Source: Flavobacterium hibernum
GTDB taxonomy: Bacteria; Bacteroidota; Bacteroidia; Flavobacteriales; Flavobacteriaceae
Length of the DNA: 64,000 bases
Direction: 5' to 3'
NCBI RefSeq assembly: GCF_000832125.1
Contig: NZ_JPRK01000007.1
Span: 396,804-460,803 of the forward strand
The position numbers and the translations under genes were made by a program. The notes under the pieces were generated by a model. It made no database searches. It had not been told where the DNA came from and saw only the letters and a program-made list of their open reading frames with translations. Every line of letters begins with the position of its first letter. Position 1 is the first letter of the stretch. Of this stretch, positions 26,782 through 36,068 are shown one piece after another.

Positions 26782-29700
26782 TTAAAGTCCGATTTTTAAT
26801 CCTAAGTTCAAACCTCTAGGTGTAGAAACTACTCCAAAGTCAAAACCTGTTCCTCCAGCACCTCCAGTTGAAGCATTAGTTCCATTAACCGAAGGATCAG
26901 CTCCAGTATAATTTGTAATGATAAAAACATCGGTCATTGTTACATAAAGAGAAAGTGCGTTAATGAATGTTTTTTTCAATATTTCAGAAGGCATTTGATA
27001 GCTTAAAGTAATATCTCTCATTCTTAGCCAGTTGATATCTTTTTCGACAAAATCAGCATCGATAGCACCAGTTCTGTAATATTCGTTTTGAACACTTGGT
27101 CTTACCGGAATATTATTTTGTGTCGGAGTAGCTGAGTTTTCTAAACCATCTCTTAAAACACCTTTTACAATTCTTGTTTGTTCGCGATCTAAAGTTTTGG
27201 TAGATAAACCGTTTTGGTACAAATAGAATTCAGTTCCGTTATAAATATCACCGCCTTTTCTTATATCTAGCAAGAATGATAAACTAAGGTCTTTGTACGT
27301 AAACGTGTTTTGCAACCCAAGCATGTAATCTGGATTTCTGTCTCCAATAATTTTAAAGTTTGGATCTTTTAAAGCATAACCAGTGTTTGGATCAATTAAA
27401 GGCTCACCTGCATTATTTCTCAAATAATCATTTCCTGTTAAAGTGGTTAGCGGATTTCCAACAGTTACCCCACCGCGAACATTTCCGTAAAGCCAAGTAT
27501 CTGAAACATAATATTCAGAAATAACAGAAGGAAGATTTAATAATTTAGAACGTGTTTTGCTGAAATTAGCACTTACATTCCAAGAAAAATTATCTTTTTT
27601 AATAGGTGTTGCATTTAAAGTAATCTCTAGACCTTGGTTTTGTAAATCTCCAAAGTTAGCAGAAGTTACCACGAATCCTGTTCCGTAGCTTAAACGCATA
27701 TTTCTTAGAATCGGATCGATTGTTTTTGTACTGTAAACCGCAACATCTAATCCAACACGGTTGTTAAAGAATTTTAATTCTGTACCCAATTCAAATGATT
27801 TACGGAATTCAGGTTTTAAATTCGGATTTGCACCTGTGACGCCATACGCATAACCTCCGTCTGTAGTCAACTGTGGAGTGAAAACAGGTTGTGCAGAATA
27901 TGGAGAAGGAATATTAGCTGCTTCTGCATAAGAAGCTCTCAATTTTCCATAAGAAAGTATTTCTTTGTTTTTCAATGCGTTCAAGTTTGTGAAAACGAAA
28001 CTCGTTGAAACAGAAGGGTAGAAAAACGGATCTGGTAATACAGAAGTCCAGTCTTCACGTCCAGTTAATGTCAAATAAACAATTTTGTCATAATCTAAAC
28101 TTACCTCAGAAAAGAAACCAATAACTTTGCTTTGAATAATTCTCTCTTGAGATCTTTGCGTTGTAGCATCAGTATTGTTGATAGAGTAGAAGTTAGGGTC
28201 AAAAAATCTGCTTCCTGTTGTAGATAAAATTCTATAATCATTATCATTAACCGAGTTACCGACCATAATTTTGGTGTTGAATTTTCCGAATGACTTTTTA
28301 GCAGTAACTAATAAAGTAGTGTTTAAATTACTGGTATTAGAATAGTACGATTCGATATAACCTCCAGGAGTAATTCCTGCGGCAGATTCTGGATGAATGG
28401 CTCTGTAACCTTGAGCAGAATTTACATCCCAGCCCACGCGGCCTGTAAAGTTAAGCCAAGAAGTTGGGTCGTAAATTAATCCAACATTGGTAACAAAACG
28501 ATTGTTGAAATCTTCAGATAAGTTTTTGTTTACATCCCAGAACGGATTATCAGTTTCAGTATCTAAAACACCAGACGTAATTTTTCTTCTCGTTCCGTCT
28601 GGATTTAAATAATTGCTGGCATCGTCATTTGCCGGCCATGTTAAAAGCGAAAGTAAATATCCTGCATCTCTTACACCTGGAGTTTGCACAGCAGATCCAG
28701 CTCCTTTTGCTGCTTTTTGATTGTCTGATTTTGTAAAACTAAAACTAGCTTCAGATCTTAATTTTGAAGATAATTTAGCAGAAGCGTTCAAATTAGCAGT
28801 CAAACGGCTGTAACCTGTATTAGGAACAACACCTTCTTGCTCTAAGTTTGAAATAGATAATCGGTAAGAAGTAGTTTCTGTACCCGCTTCAAACGAAAGA
28901 TTATGAGTTGTTGAAACGGCAGTCTTGAAGAAATTTTTAACATTATTATAAAATTGAGTTCCCGGTTCGTAAGCCGTTCCAAATTGTCTTCTATAATCTG
29001 GATTGTTTACACCATCAGAACCTCTTTGATATACTTTTTGAGTTTCAGGAAAACGGTATAAATTATCAAATCTTGTATTAGTAGAATAAGTAAGTCTTCC
29101 AACACCTTTTTTACCTTTTTTAGTAGTAATTACGATTGCACCATTTCCAGCCTGCATTCCGTAAAGCGCTGCAGCCTCAGGTCCTTTTAAGATAACCACA
29201 GATTCAATATCGTCTGGATTAATATCCGCACCTCTATTGGTGTAATCCTGTGTTCTGTTTGGAGCATTAGAGATAGTTAAACCTTGATCCATTGTTTCGT
29301 TGCTTACAGGTAAACCGTCTACAACATATAAAGGAGAGTTGCTTCCGCTAAGCGAATTTACCCCTCTTAACTGAATCGCTGCCGAGGCACCCGGAGCGCC
29401 AGAAGTACTTGTTACATTTAAACCTGCAACACGACCTTGTAATGCAGTAGCAAAGTTAGGACGCTGTGTGTCTGCAATTTCTTTACCTTTTACTTCCTGC
29501 ACAGCATATCCTAAAGAAGATTTATTACGAACAATACCCATTGAACCAACGATTGTTACATTGTTTAATGTTTGTGCACTTTCAGAAATAACTATTTTTA
29601 AATCATTTCCGTTTACAATAACTTCTTTATTGTTAAAACCGATGTAAGACACTTGAATAACATCTCCTTGACGTGCTTTTATCGAAAAAGTTCCATCAGC

Positions 29701-29862
29701 TCCTGTTGAAGTTTGATCTTTAGATCCCTGCACTAAAATGTTTGCTCCCGGCAATGCGTTTCCACTACCATCGGTGACTTTACCTTTTACTGTTGAATTT
29801 TGGGAATAACCTGCGAGTATTCCGAAAAAGAAAAGTAAAAGAACTAAATACTTTTTTTTCAT
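26782..29862 (-). CDS. SusC/RagA-family TonB-dependent transporter (peptidoglycan/amino-sugar locus)
   Basis: The 1026-residue product has a signal peptide (1-20, ending GYS), a carboxypeptidase-regulatory-like domain (about 23-98), a plug (LQGRVAGLNV, IQLRGVNSLSG, PLYVVDG, NGAIVITTKKGKKG; about 100-235) and a 22-strand-type barrel. It is the first gene of the minus-strand arm, divergent from a DeoR-type regulator. A GCAAAATAACGCATG motif about 100 bp upstream is shared with the nagB-like promoter region. Function: TonB-driven import, with the substrate inferred from the downstream genes to be peptidoglycan-derived sugars. Confidence 0.93.
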   Translation of the reverse strand: MKKKYLVLLLFFFGILAGYSQNSTVKGKVTDGSGNALPGANILVQGSKDQTSTGADGTFSIKARQGDVIQVSYIGFNNKEVIVNGNDLKIVISESAQTLNNVTIVGSMGIVRNKSSLGYAVQEVKGKEIADTQRPNFATALQGRVAGLNVTSTSGAPGASAAIQLRGVNSLSGSNSPLYVVDGLPVSNETMDQGLTISNAPNRTQDYTNRGADINPDDIESVVILKGPEAAALYGMQAGNGAIVITTKKGKKGVGRLTYSTNTRFDNLYRFPETQKVYQRGSDGVNNPDYRRQFGTAYEPGTQFYNNVKNFFKTAVSTTHNLSFEAGTETTSYRLSISNLEQEGVVPNTGYSRLTANLNASAKLSSKLRSEASFSFTKSDNQKAAKGAGSAVQTPGVRDAGYLLSLLTWPANDDASNYLNPDGTRRKITSGVLDTETDNPFWDVNKNLSEDFNNRFVTNVGLIYDPTSWLNFTGRVGWDVNSAQGYRAIHPESAAGITPGGYIESYYSNTSNLNTTLLVTAKKSFGKFNTKIMVGNSVNDNDYRILSTTGSRFFDPNFYSINNTDATTQRSQERIIQSKVIGFFSEVSLDYDKIVYLTLTGREDWTSVLPDPFFYPSVSTSFVFTNLNALKNKEILSYGKLRASYAEAANIPSPYSAQPVFTPQLTTDGGYAYGVTGANPNLKPEFRKSFELGTELKFFNNRVGLDVAVYSTKTIDPILRNMRLSYGTGFVVTSANFGDLQNQGLEITLNATPIKKDNFSWNVSANFSKTRSKLLNLPSVISEYYVSDTWLYGNVRGGVTVGNPLTTLTGNDYLRNNAGEPLIDPNTGYALKDPNFKIIGDRNPDYMLGLQNTFTYKDLSLSFLLDIRKGGDIYNGTEFYLYQNGLSTKTLDREQTRIVKGVLRDGLENSATPTQNNIPVRPSVQNEYYRTGAIDADFVEKDINWLRMRDITLSYQMPSEILKKTFINALSLYVTMTDVFIITNYTGADPSVNGTNASTGGAGGTGFDFGVVSTPRGLNLGLKIGL

Positions 29863-29960
29863 ATTGGCTTAATTGTTTTGGTTAGAATGGCGAAATTTAG
29901 AAATTATTTTCGAATAAATGCGGGATTATGTATTTTTTTTCAAAAAATTATTCGAATATT

Positions 29961-29982
29961 GCAAAATAACGCATGTTTTGCG
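29961..29982. promoter_or_regulatory. Candidate DeoR-type operator, site A
   Basis: GCAAAATAACGCATG at 29961-29975, followed by TTTTGCG. GCAAAA and TTTTGC form an inverted repeat around a 9-bp spacer. The first 15 nt recur exactly, inverted, at 30877-30891. The site is about 100 bp before the SusC start and 125 bp before the regulator start, so it could control both. Confidence 0.6.
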
Positions 29983-30073
29983 TATAAATTGGTTTTGTTT
30001 TTATTTGTGATGTCTCAAAATGCAGACTATTGCGGTTTTTCATAGAACATCTTCTTGCAATTGAAATATTTGA

Positions 30074-30081
30074 TATATTTG
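30074..30081 (+). promoter_or_regulatory. Candidate -7 box of the DeoR-type regulator gene
   Basis: TATATTTG, an exact TAnnTTTG match, 25 bp before the ATG at 30106. A TTG at 30055-30057 is a possible -33 element, though 16 bp is slightly short. A short leader is implied. Confidence 0.45.
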
Positions 30082-30105
30082 TGTTGAATTCTTAATTTTT
30101 TTAAA

Positions 30106-30855
30106 ATGCTGAAAGCTGAAAGACATAAATATATAATGACAAAACTCATTGAGGAGCAAAAGGTTGTTACGACAGATTTGGCTTTTGATCTGGATTTGTC
30201 GGAAGATACAATAAGGCGGGATCTAAACGAATTAGATAGCAAAAAGCTCTTGGAGAAGGTTTATGGGGGAGCAATACAAATTACAGAAAAAACGGTTGAC
30301 GTTTTTAATATTGATATAAGTGGTGAGGAAGTAAAGAAACAAATCGCAACAAAAGCTTTGTCTTTATTACATGACGGACAAGTTATTATAATGAGCGGAG
30401 GAAGCACCAATTTGGTGTTTGCAAAATTAATTCCTTCCGATTTAAAAGCTACAATATATACCTATAGCTTACCAATCGCCATGCAATTATCACAACATCC
30501 AAATGTAGATTTAATATTTATTGGTGGGAAAATGCAGAAAAACGCAATGGTAACAATAGGTATGGATGTAATTCAGGTAGTATCGAAGATTAAAGCTGAT
30601 ATTTGTTTTATTGGAGCCAGTAGTATTAATATAAAACAAGGATTAACTGAAATAGGATATGAGATTTCTATTGTGAAAAAAGCAATGATAGAAGCTTCTG
30701 ATAGAGTTGTTTCGATGTTTTCTTCAGATAAATTAAACACAAAAATGCCACACGTAGTTTGCGATCTTAGTCAATTAAGTACTATTGTTACAGATTTAGA
30801 TCCAAACGATGAAATGTTAGAAGAATATCGAAAAGCAGGTGTTTCTGTTCTTTAG
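30106..30855 (+). CDS. DeoR/GlpR-family transcriptional regulator
   Basis: The 249-residue product has an N-terminal winged HTH (AERHKYIMTKLIEEQKVV, then SEDTIRRDLNEL as recognition helix) and a DeoR C-terminal sugar-phosphate-binding domain (SGGSTNLVFAKLI, IGASSINIKQGLTEIG). Members usually repress sugar-use operons and are released by a phosphorylated sugar. It lies between the divergent SusC arm and the nagB-like gene, with candidate operator copies on both sides. Amino-sugar phosphates such as GlcNAc-6-P or GlcN-6-P are plausible effectors by inference. Confidence 0.9.
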   Translation: MLKAERHKYIMTKLIEEQKVVTTDLAFDLDLSEDTIRRDLNELDSKKLLEKVYGGAIQITEKTVDVFNIDISGEEVKKQIATKALSLLHDGQVIIMSGGSTNLVFAKLIPSDLKATIYTYSLPIAMQLSQHPNVDLIFIGGKMQKNAMVTIGMDVIQVVSKIKADICFIGASSINIKQGLTEIGYEISIVKKAMIEASDRVVSMFSSDKLNTKMPHVVCDLSQLSTIVTDLDPNDEMLEEYRKAGVSVL

Positions 30856-30876
30856 TTTGAGATTTATTTAATATTT

Positions 30877-30935
30877 CATGCGTTATTTTGCGTGTTTAAA
30901 ATTTAATTTTGTTAAATGACGCAAAATAATGAATT
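30877..30935. promoter_or_regulatory. Candidate DeoR-type operators, sites B and C
   Basis: Site B (CATGCGTTATTTTGC, 30877-30891) is the exact reverse complement of the first 15 nt of site A. Site C (GCAAAATAATGAATT, 30921-30935) matches site A at 12 of 15 positions. Both lie just upstream of the -7 box at 30952 of the nagB-like gene, where a repressor would block transcription. Confidence 0.6.
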
Positions 30936-30951
30936 CGCTTTATTTTTTGTA

Positions 30952-30959
30952 TATATTTG
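30952..30959 (+). promoter_or_regulatory. Candidate -7 box of the nagB-like gene
   Basis: TATATTTG, matching TAnnTTTG, 33 bp before the ATG at 30993 and 16 bp after candidate operator site C. No clear -33 TTG was found. Confidence 0.45.
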
Positions 30960-30992
30960 TTAAACCAAAAAAATTAACAAATCGAATATACT

Positions 30993-32918
30993 ATGAAAAC
31001 CAGTACTTCTTTGGCTTACGATATACCCGGAAAATTTGAAGAAACCCGTTTTGAAAAAAATCATAATGTTATTTTTGAAAACTCAATTGAAGCTTCAAAA
31101 GTAGTTGCGCAAGAAATTGCCGAATTAATCCGTTCAAAACAAGTTAAAAATAAAACCTGCGTACTTGGTCTTGCTACAGGATCATCTCCAATAAAAGTAT
31201 ACGAAGAGTTGGTTCGCATGCATAAAGAAGAGGATTTAAGTTTTCATAATGTTGTCTCTTTTAATCTGGATGAATATTATCCGATGACAAAAGAAAATCG
31301 TCAGAGCTATCATTATTTTATGCATCAATATTTATTCAATCATATAGATATTAAGCCAGAAAATGTAAATATCCCAGACGGAACAGTTGCAATAGAAGAT
31401 TTGAATCAATATTGTGTTGATTACGAATTAAAAATAAAAGAAGCCGGTGGACTTGATTTTCAATTATTAGGAATTGGTCGTACCGGACACGTAGGTTTCA
31501 ATGAGCCAGGCTCGCATATCAATTCCGGAACCAGAATTATAACATTAGATCATATTACCAGAGTCGATGCTTCGTCAGACTTTAACGGTATCGACAACGT
31601 TCCTACAAGAGCCATTACAATGGGAGTTTCTACAATTCTAAGATCTAAAAGAATTGTTTTAATGGCTTGGGGACAAAACAAAGCTGCAATTATCAAAAGA
31701 ACTATTCAAGGAGAAATTACCTCTGAAGTTCCTGCCACTTTTTTACAAAATCATTCTAATGCTACTTTTGTATTAGACCAATTTTCTGCATCAGAATTAA
31801 CCCGATTCGAAACGCCGTGGTTGGTTGGTGGTTGTACTTGGACGCAAGAATTAAAAAGTAAAGCCATCGTTTGGCTTTGTAAAGAAACCAAACAATCCAT
31901 CTTAAAATTAACAGACAGAGATTATAACAATAACGGAATGTCTGATCTGTTAGCCCAAGAAGGTTCTTCGTACGATTTGAATATTAATATGTTCAATGTT
32001 TTACAGCACACCATAACAGGCTGGCCGGGCGGAAAACCAAATACAGAGGATTCTCATAGACCAGAAAGAGCAAACCCAGCTGAGAAAAGAGTAATTCTTT
32101 TTAGTCCGCATCCTGATGATGATGTGATCTCTATGGGAGGAACATTTTCTAAATTAATAAAACAAGGTCATGATGTTCACGTAGTGTATCAAACCTCAGG
32201 AAATATTGCCGTTACAGATGATGAAGCATTAAAATTTGCCGAAGTATGTAATGATTTTATCGGAAAAGAAATTGAAGGCGTTAATTTCTCATCCGTAATT
32301 AATTTTCTAAACAATAAAACAGAAAATCAAATAGATTCATTGGAAGTTAGAAAGTTAAAAGGACTTATAAGACGTCGTGAATCTTATGCCGCTACAAGAT
32401 ATATTGGGCTAAAAGATGAGAATACACACTTTCTTGATCTTCCATTTTATGAAACAGGTCAGGTAAAGAAAAAGCCTTTAGGACTTGAAGATATAGCAAT
32501 CGTAAAAGATATTATTGCCAAAATAAAGCCACATCAGGTATTTGCTGCGGGAGATCTTGCAGATCCTCACGGAACACACGAAGTTTGTTTAAATGCCATA
32601 TTTGCTGCCATGAAGGAATTAAAACCTGAAAAATACATGGACGATTGTTGGCTTTGGTTATACCGAGGTGCTTGGCACGAATGGGATATTCATGAAATCG
32701 ATATGGCAGTTCCGCTTTCGCCATCAGAAGTATTATTGAAACGTCATGCCATTTTATACCATCAATCTCAGAAAGACAGAGTAATGTTTCAAGGAAATGA
32801 CTCAAGAGAATTTTGGGTGAGAGCCGAAGACCGTAATAAAAATACAGCCATTTTATATGATCAGTTAGGATTAGCAGAATACGAAGCAATCGAAGCCTTT
32901 AAACGTTTTGATTATTAG
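30993..32918 (+). CDS. Glucosamine-6-phosphate deaminase fused to a PIG-L/LmbE deacetylase-like domain
   Basis: Residues 1 to about 265 are a NagB domain, with LGLATGSSPIKVYEEL, FNLDEYYP (near 90) and GIGRTGHVGFNEPGS (near 160, active-site His region). Residues from about 365 are a PIG-L domain with the metal motif PHPDDDVISMGG. NagB turns GlcN-6-P into Fru-6-P and ammonia; PIG-L proteins are zinc N-deacetylases of GlcNAc derivatives. No separate nagA gene is visible, so the second domain might supply deacetylation of GlcNAc-6-P, which is inference. E. coli NagB is only about 266 residues. Cytoplasmic, and probably first gene of the plus arm after the regulator. Confidence 0.92.
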   Translation: MKTSTSLAYDIPGKFEETRFEKNHNVIFENSIEASKVVAQEIAELIRSKQVKNKTCVLGLATGSSPIKVYEELVRMHKEEDLSFHNVVSFNLDEYYPMTKENRQSYHYFMHQYLFNHIDIKPENVNIPDGTVAIEDLNQYCVDYELKIKEAGGLDFQLLGIGRTGHVGFNEPGSHINSGTRIITLDHITRVDASSDFNGIDNVPTRAITMGVSTILRSKRIVLMAWGQNKAAIIKRTIQGEITSEVPATFLQNHSNATFVLDQFSASELTRFETPWLVGGCTWTQELKSKAIVWLCKETKQSILKLTDRDYNNNGMSDLLAQEGSSYDLNINMFNVLQHTITGWPGGKPNTEDSHRPERANPAEKRVILFSPHPDDDVISMGGTFSKLIKQGHDVHVVYQTSGNIAVTDDEALKFAEVCNDFIGKEIEGVNFSSVINFLNNKTENQIDSLEVRKLKGLIRRRESYAATRYIGLKDENTHFLDLPFYETGQVKKKPLGLEDIAIVKDIIAKIKPHQVFAAGDLADPHGTHEVCLNAIFAAMKELKPEKYMDDCWLWLYRGAWHEWDIHEIDMAVPLSPSEVLLKRHAILYHQSQKDRVMFQGNDSREFWVRAEDRNKNTAILYDQLGLAEYEAIEAFKRFDY

Positions 32919-32946
32919 TAAACCTTTATGTTTTTTAGATGGTAAG

Positions 32947-32973
32947 CCTAACAGGTTTTTTAAACCTGTTAGG
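32947..32973. repeat. Palindromic repeat CCTAACAGGTTT, copy 1
   Basis: Perfect 12-bp arms (CCTAACAGGTTT at 32947-32958, AAACCTGTTAGG at 32962-32973) around a 3-nt loop, in the 109-bp gap after the nagB-like gene. A degenerate copy lies at 37098-37124. It may act as a terminator or mRNA-stabilising hairpin. Confidence 0.7.
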
Positions 32974-33027
32974 ACTTTTATAAACCAGATTATTCCAAAT
33001 TAACCAAGAACCACCAATTACCAAATA

Positions 33028-35943
33028 ATGTCCAATTCTCTTCCATTACAGCAACTATCAGATTCATTAGAAGGAACTCTTTTTTATGACGATCTTCATA
33101 AAAAATTATATGCCACTGATGCATCAGCTTACAGGATTATACCTGAGGCAGTAGCAGTTCCAAAAACAGAAGAAGATATTGTTAAAATCATTCGCTTTGC
33201 CTCAAAAAATAAAATCTCAATAACACCAAGAACAGCAGGAACTTCGCTGGCTGGACAAACAGTTGGAAACGGAATTATTGTAGATGTTTCGAAGCACTTT
33301 ACAAAAATTGTTTCTTTTGATCCTGTAAAGAAAACCATAACAGTACAACCGGGAGTTATTAGAGATGAATTGAATTTGTTTTTAAAACCATATGGTCTAT
33401 TTTTTGGTCCAAATACCTCGACCACAAATCGTTGTATGATTGGCGGAATGGTTGGTAATAATTCATCTGGAACCACATCAATACGTTACGGAGTTACGCG
33501 CGACAAAATAGTCGAGATTAGAGCCGTATTAAGCGACGGAAGTATTGTGGTTTTTAAAGATCTGTCTTCAGAAGAATTTATGGAGAAGACAAAAGGAGAT
33601 TCATTAGAAAATAAAATTTACAAAAGAATCTATGAGGAACTTTCGAATAAAGAAAATCAGGAAGAGATTGTAAAAGAATTTCCAAAGCCAGAAATTCATC
33701 GAAGAAATACAGGTTATGCGATTGATATACTCTTAAAATCAGAACTATTTTCAGGTTCAGAAAACACAATAAATTTAGGAAAACTACTTTGCGGAAGTGA
33801 AGGAACCTTAGCGTTTACCACTGAAATTACACTAAAAGTAGATGATTTACCGCCAACCAATAATGTAATGGTTGTGGCGCATTTTCATACTATTCAGGAA
33901 AGTTTAGAAGCCGTAGTTACCGCAATGAAACATCATTTGTACACTTGTGAAATGATGGATGATACAATTTTAAATTGTACTAAAACCAATAGAGAACAAG
34001 CCAAAAACAGATTTTTTATAGTAGGCGAACCAAAAGCAGTAATTATGCTCGAAGTAGGTTCGCACTTAAGTATGGAAGATGCAGAATTGCAGGCTGATGC
34101 TTTGATAAAAGATCTTGAGGAGAATAATTTTGGATATGCTTTGCCTAAAATTTATGGATCGGACATTGATAAAATAAACGATTTACGAAAAGCAGGTTTG
34201 GGACTTTTGGGTAGTATTGTTGGAGATGACAAGGCTGCAGATTCTATTGAAGATACTGCGGTTGAAGTAAGTGACTTACCAAATTATATTGCAGATTTTG
34301 CGGCCATGATGAAAAGTCACGGACAAGACGCCATTTATTATGCACACGCCGGAGCAGGAGAAATTCACTTGCGCCCGGTTTTAAATTTAAAAACAAAAGA
34401 AGGATTACACCAATTTAGAAACATCGCTACAGAAGTGGCTATTTTGGTAAAAAAATACAGAGGTTCACTTAGCGGTGAACACGGTGATGGAATAGTGCGT
34501 GGGGAATTTTTGCCGTTTATGATTGGCGATAAAAATTACGAATTATTAAAACGTATAAAAAACGCTTTTGATCCAAATACAATTTTGAATGTTGGAAAAA
34601 TTGTAAACGCTTTTAAAATGGATGAAAATCTTCGTGTTGAGGCAGGAAGGATTGAACCAGATATAAAAACCATTCAGGATTTCTCAGACAGTATGGGAAT
34701 TTTGCGTGCTACTGAAAAGTGTAATGGATCTGGCGATTGCAGAAAAATGCCATCGGCAGGAGGAACTTTATGTCCAAGTTATCGTGCCACGCGAAATGAA
34801 AAAGATACCACTCGTGCCAGAGCCAATGCGCTGAGAGAATATCTAACACATTCTGAAAAAGACAATAAGTTCGACCACGAAGAATTATATAAAGTATTTG
34901 AATTGTGTGTAAGTTGTAAAGCCTGCGCAAGCGAATGTCCAAGTAATGTAGATGTTGCCACTTTAAAAGCAGAGTTTTTGTACCAATATCAAAAAGCAAA
35001 CGGATTCTCTTTTCGAAACAAAGTGTTTGCATTTAATTCCAAACTGAATCAGTTGGGAAGTGTTGCTCCCTCGATTACTAATTTTGTTTCCAATTTGTCA
35101 TTGGTCAAAAAAAGTATGGGAATTGCACCAAAAAGACAAGTACCTTTATTAGCGCCTAAAACTTTTAGAAAATGGTACGAAAAAAATAAAAAATCAGGCG
35201 AAAATAATTCTTTTAAAAACGGAAAAGTCTATCTTTTTTGTGATGAGTTTACAAACTATTATGATGTTTCGGTAGGAATTGATGCTTACGAATTATTAAC
35301 AGCATTGGGTTACGAAGTAATTGTTACTAATCACGAAGAAAGCGGAAGAGCTTTTATATCAAAAGGTTTTCTGGAAGAAGCTCAAGAAATCGCTAATAAA
35401 AATGTGAATCTTTTTGCAACTTTAATTTCGGAGAATATTCCGTTAATTGGTATTGAACCATCGGCCATCTTAACTTTTAGAGACGAATATATTCGATTGG
35501 CAAGAGATAAAGAAAGTGCAGAGAAATTAGCAAAAAATACCTTTACAGTCGAAGAGTTTTTTAAAAGAGAAATAACAAAAGGGAAAATTCATTCCGGTCA
35601 ATTTTCTGAAATAGAAAAGACAATAAAAATTCACGGACACTGTCATCAAAAATCATTAAGTACAGTCGAAGCTTCTTTTGCAATGCTCAATTTGCCCAAA
35701 AATAGTTCAGTTACGATTTACAATTCAGGTTGTTGTGGTATGGCGGGTTCATTTGGGTATGAAAAAGAGCATTACGAAATTAGTATGAAAATGGGTGAAG
35801 ACACTTTGTTTCCAAAAATTCGTGCAACTGAATCTACAACTGCAATTGCAGCAGCAGGAACAAGTTGTCGCCATCAAATTTTTGACGGAACAAATAGAAA
35901 AGCAATGCATCCGGTAACAATTTTAAGAGATTGCTTAAAGTAA
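33028..35943 (+). CDS. FAD-linked oxidase / Fe-S oxidoreductase fusion, probable D-lactate dehydrogenase
   Basis: The 971-residue cytoplasmic protein fuses a GlcD-type FAD domain (TPRTAGTSLAGQTVGNG near 66; GGMVGNNSSG near 140; SGEHGDGIVRGEF near 485) to a GlcF-type module: 4Fe-4S cysteines (CVSCKACASECPSNVD near 626) and CCG motifs (HGHCHQKS, SGCCGMAGSFGYEK near 900). This is the architecture of respiratory D-2-hydroxyacid dehydrogenases such as D-lactate or D-2-hydroxyglutarate oxidisers. MurQ in the divergent arm releases D-lactate, which makes that the favoured substrate here. It follows the nagB-like gene by 109 bp. Confidence 0.88.
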   Translation: MSNSLPLQQLSDSLEGTLFYDDLHKKLYATDASAYRIIPEAVAVPKTEEDIVKIIRFASKNKISITPRTAGTSLAGQTVGNGIIVDVSKHFTKIVSFDPVKKTITVQPGVIRDELNLFLKPYGLFFGPNTSTTNRCMIGGMVGNNSSGTTSIRYGVTRDKIVEIRAVLSDGSIVVFKDLSSEEFMEKTKGDSLENKIYKRIYEELSNKENQEEIVKEFPKPEIHRRNTGYAIDILLKSELFSGSENTINLGKLLCGSEGTLAFTTEITLKVDDLPPTNNVMVVAHFHTIQESLEAVVTAMKHHLYTCEMMDDTILNCTKTNREQAKNRFFIVGEPKAVIMLEVGSHLSMEDAELQADALIKDLEENNFGYALPKIYGSDIDKINDLRKAGLGLLGSIVGDDKAADSIEDTAVEVSDLPNYIADFAAMMKSHGQDAIYYAHAGAGEIHLRPVLNLKTKEGLHQFRNIATEVAILVKKYRGSLSGEHGDGIVRGEFLPFMIGDKNYELLKRIKNAFDPNTILNVGKIVNAFKMDENLRVEAGRIEPDIKTIQDFSDSMGILRATEKCNGSGDCRKMPSAGGTLCPSYRATRNEKDTTRARANALREYLTHSEKDNKFDHEELYKVFELCVSCKACASECPSNVDVATLKAEFLYQYQKANGFSFRNKVFAFNSKLNQLGSVAPSITNFVSNLSLVKKSMGIAPKRQVPLLAPKTFRKWYEKNKKSGENNSFKNGKVYLFCDEFTNYYDVSVGIDAYELLTALGYEVIVTNHEESGRAFISKGFLEEAQEIANKNVNLFATLISENIPLIGIEPSAILTFRDEYIRLARDKESAEKLAKNTFTVEEFFKREITKGKIHSGQFSEIEKTIKIHGHCHQKSLSTVEASFAMLNLPKNSSVTIYNSGCCGMAGSFGYEKEHYEISMKMGEDTLFPKIRATESTTAIAAAGTSCRHQIFDGTNRKAMHPVTILRDCLK

Positions 35944-35975
35944 ATTTTAGAATTTTTAAATGAAACTTAATTTTC

Positions 35976-36026
35976 TTTTACCATTAAGATATTAAGCTTT
36001 ATAAACTTAATATCTTAATGGTAAAA
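35976..36026. repeat. Perfect 21-bp palindromic repeat before the esterase gene
   Basis: Arms at 35976-35996 and 36006-36026 are perfect reverse complements (core CCATTAAGATATTAAG) with a 9-nt loop. It lies 32 bp after the flavoprotein stop. An in-frame ATG at 36018 falls inside the right arm and is unlikely to be the esterase start. Confidence 0.8.
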
Positions 36027-36068
36027 AATAAGGAACTTATTTTGAAAAAGTTACTAAAACAAGATTTT

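Noticed and set aside
32512..32889. A minus-strand frame of 125 codons opposite the PIG-L part of the NagB fusion
   Set aside because: The opposite strand codes for a continuous conserved domain; no signal or motif in this frame.
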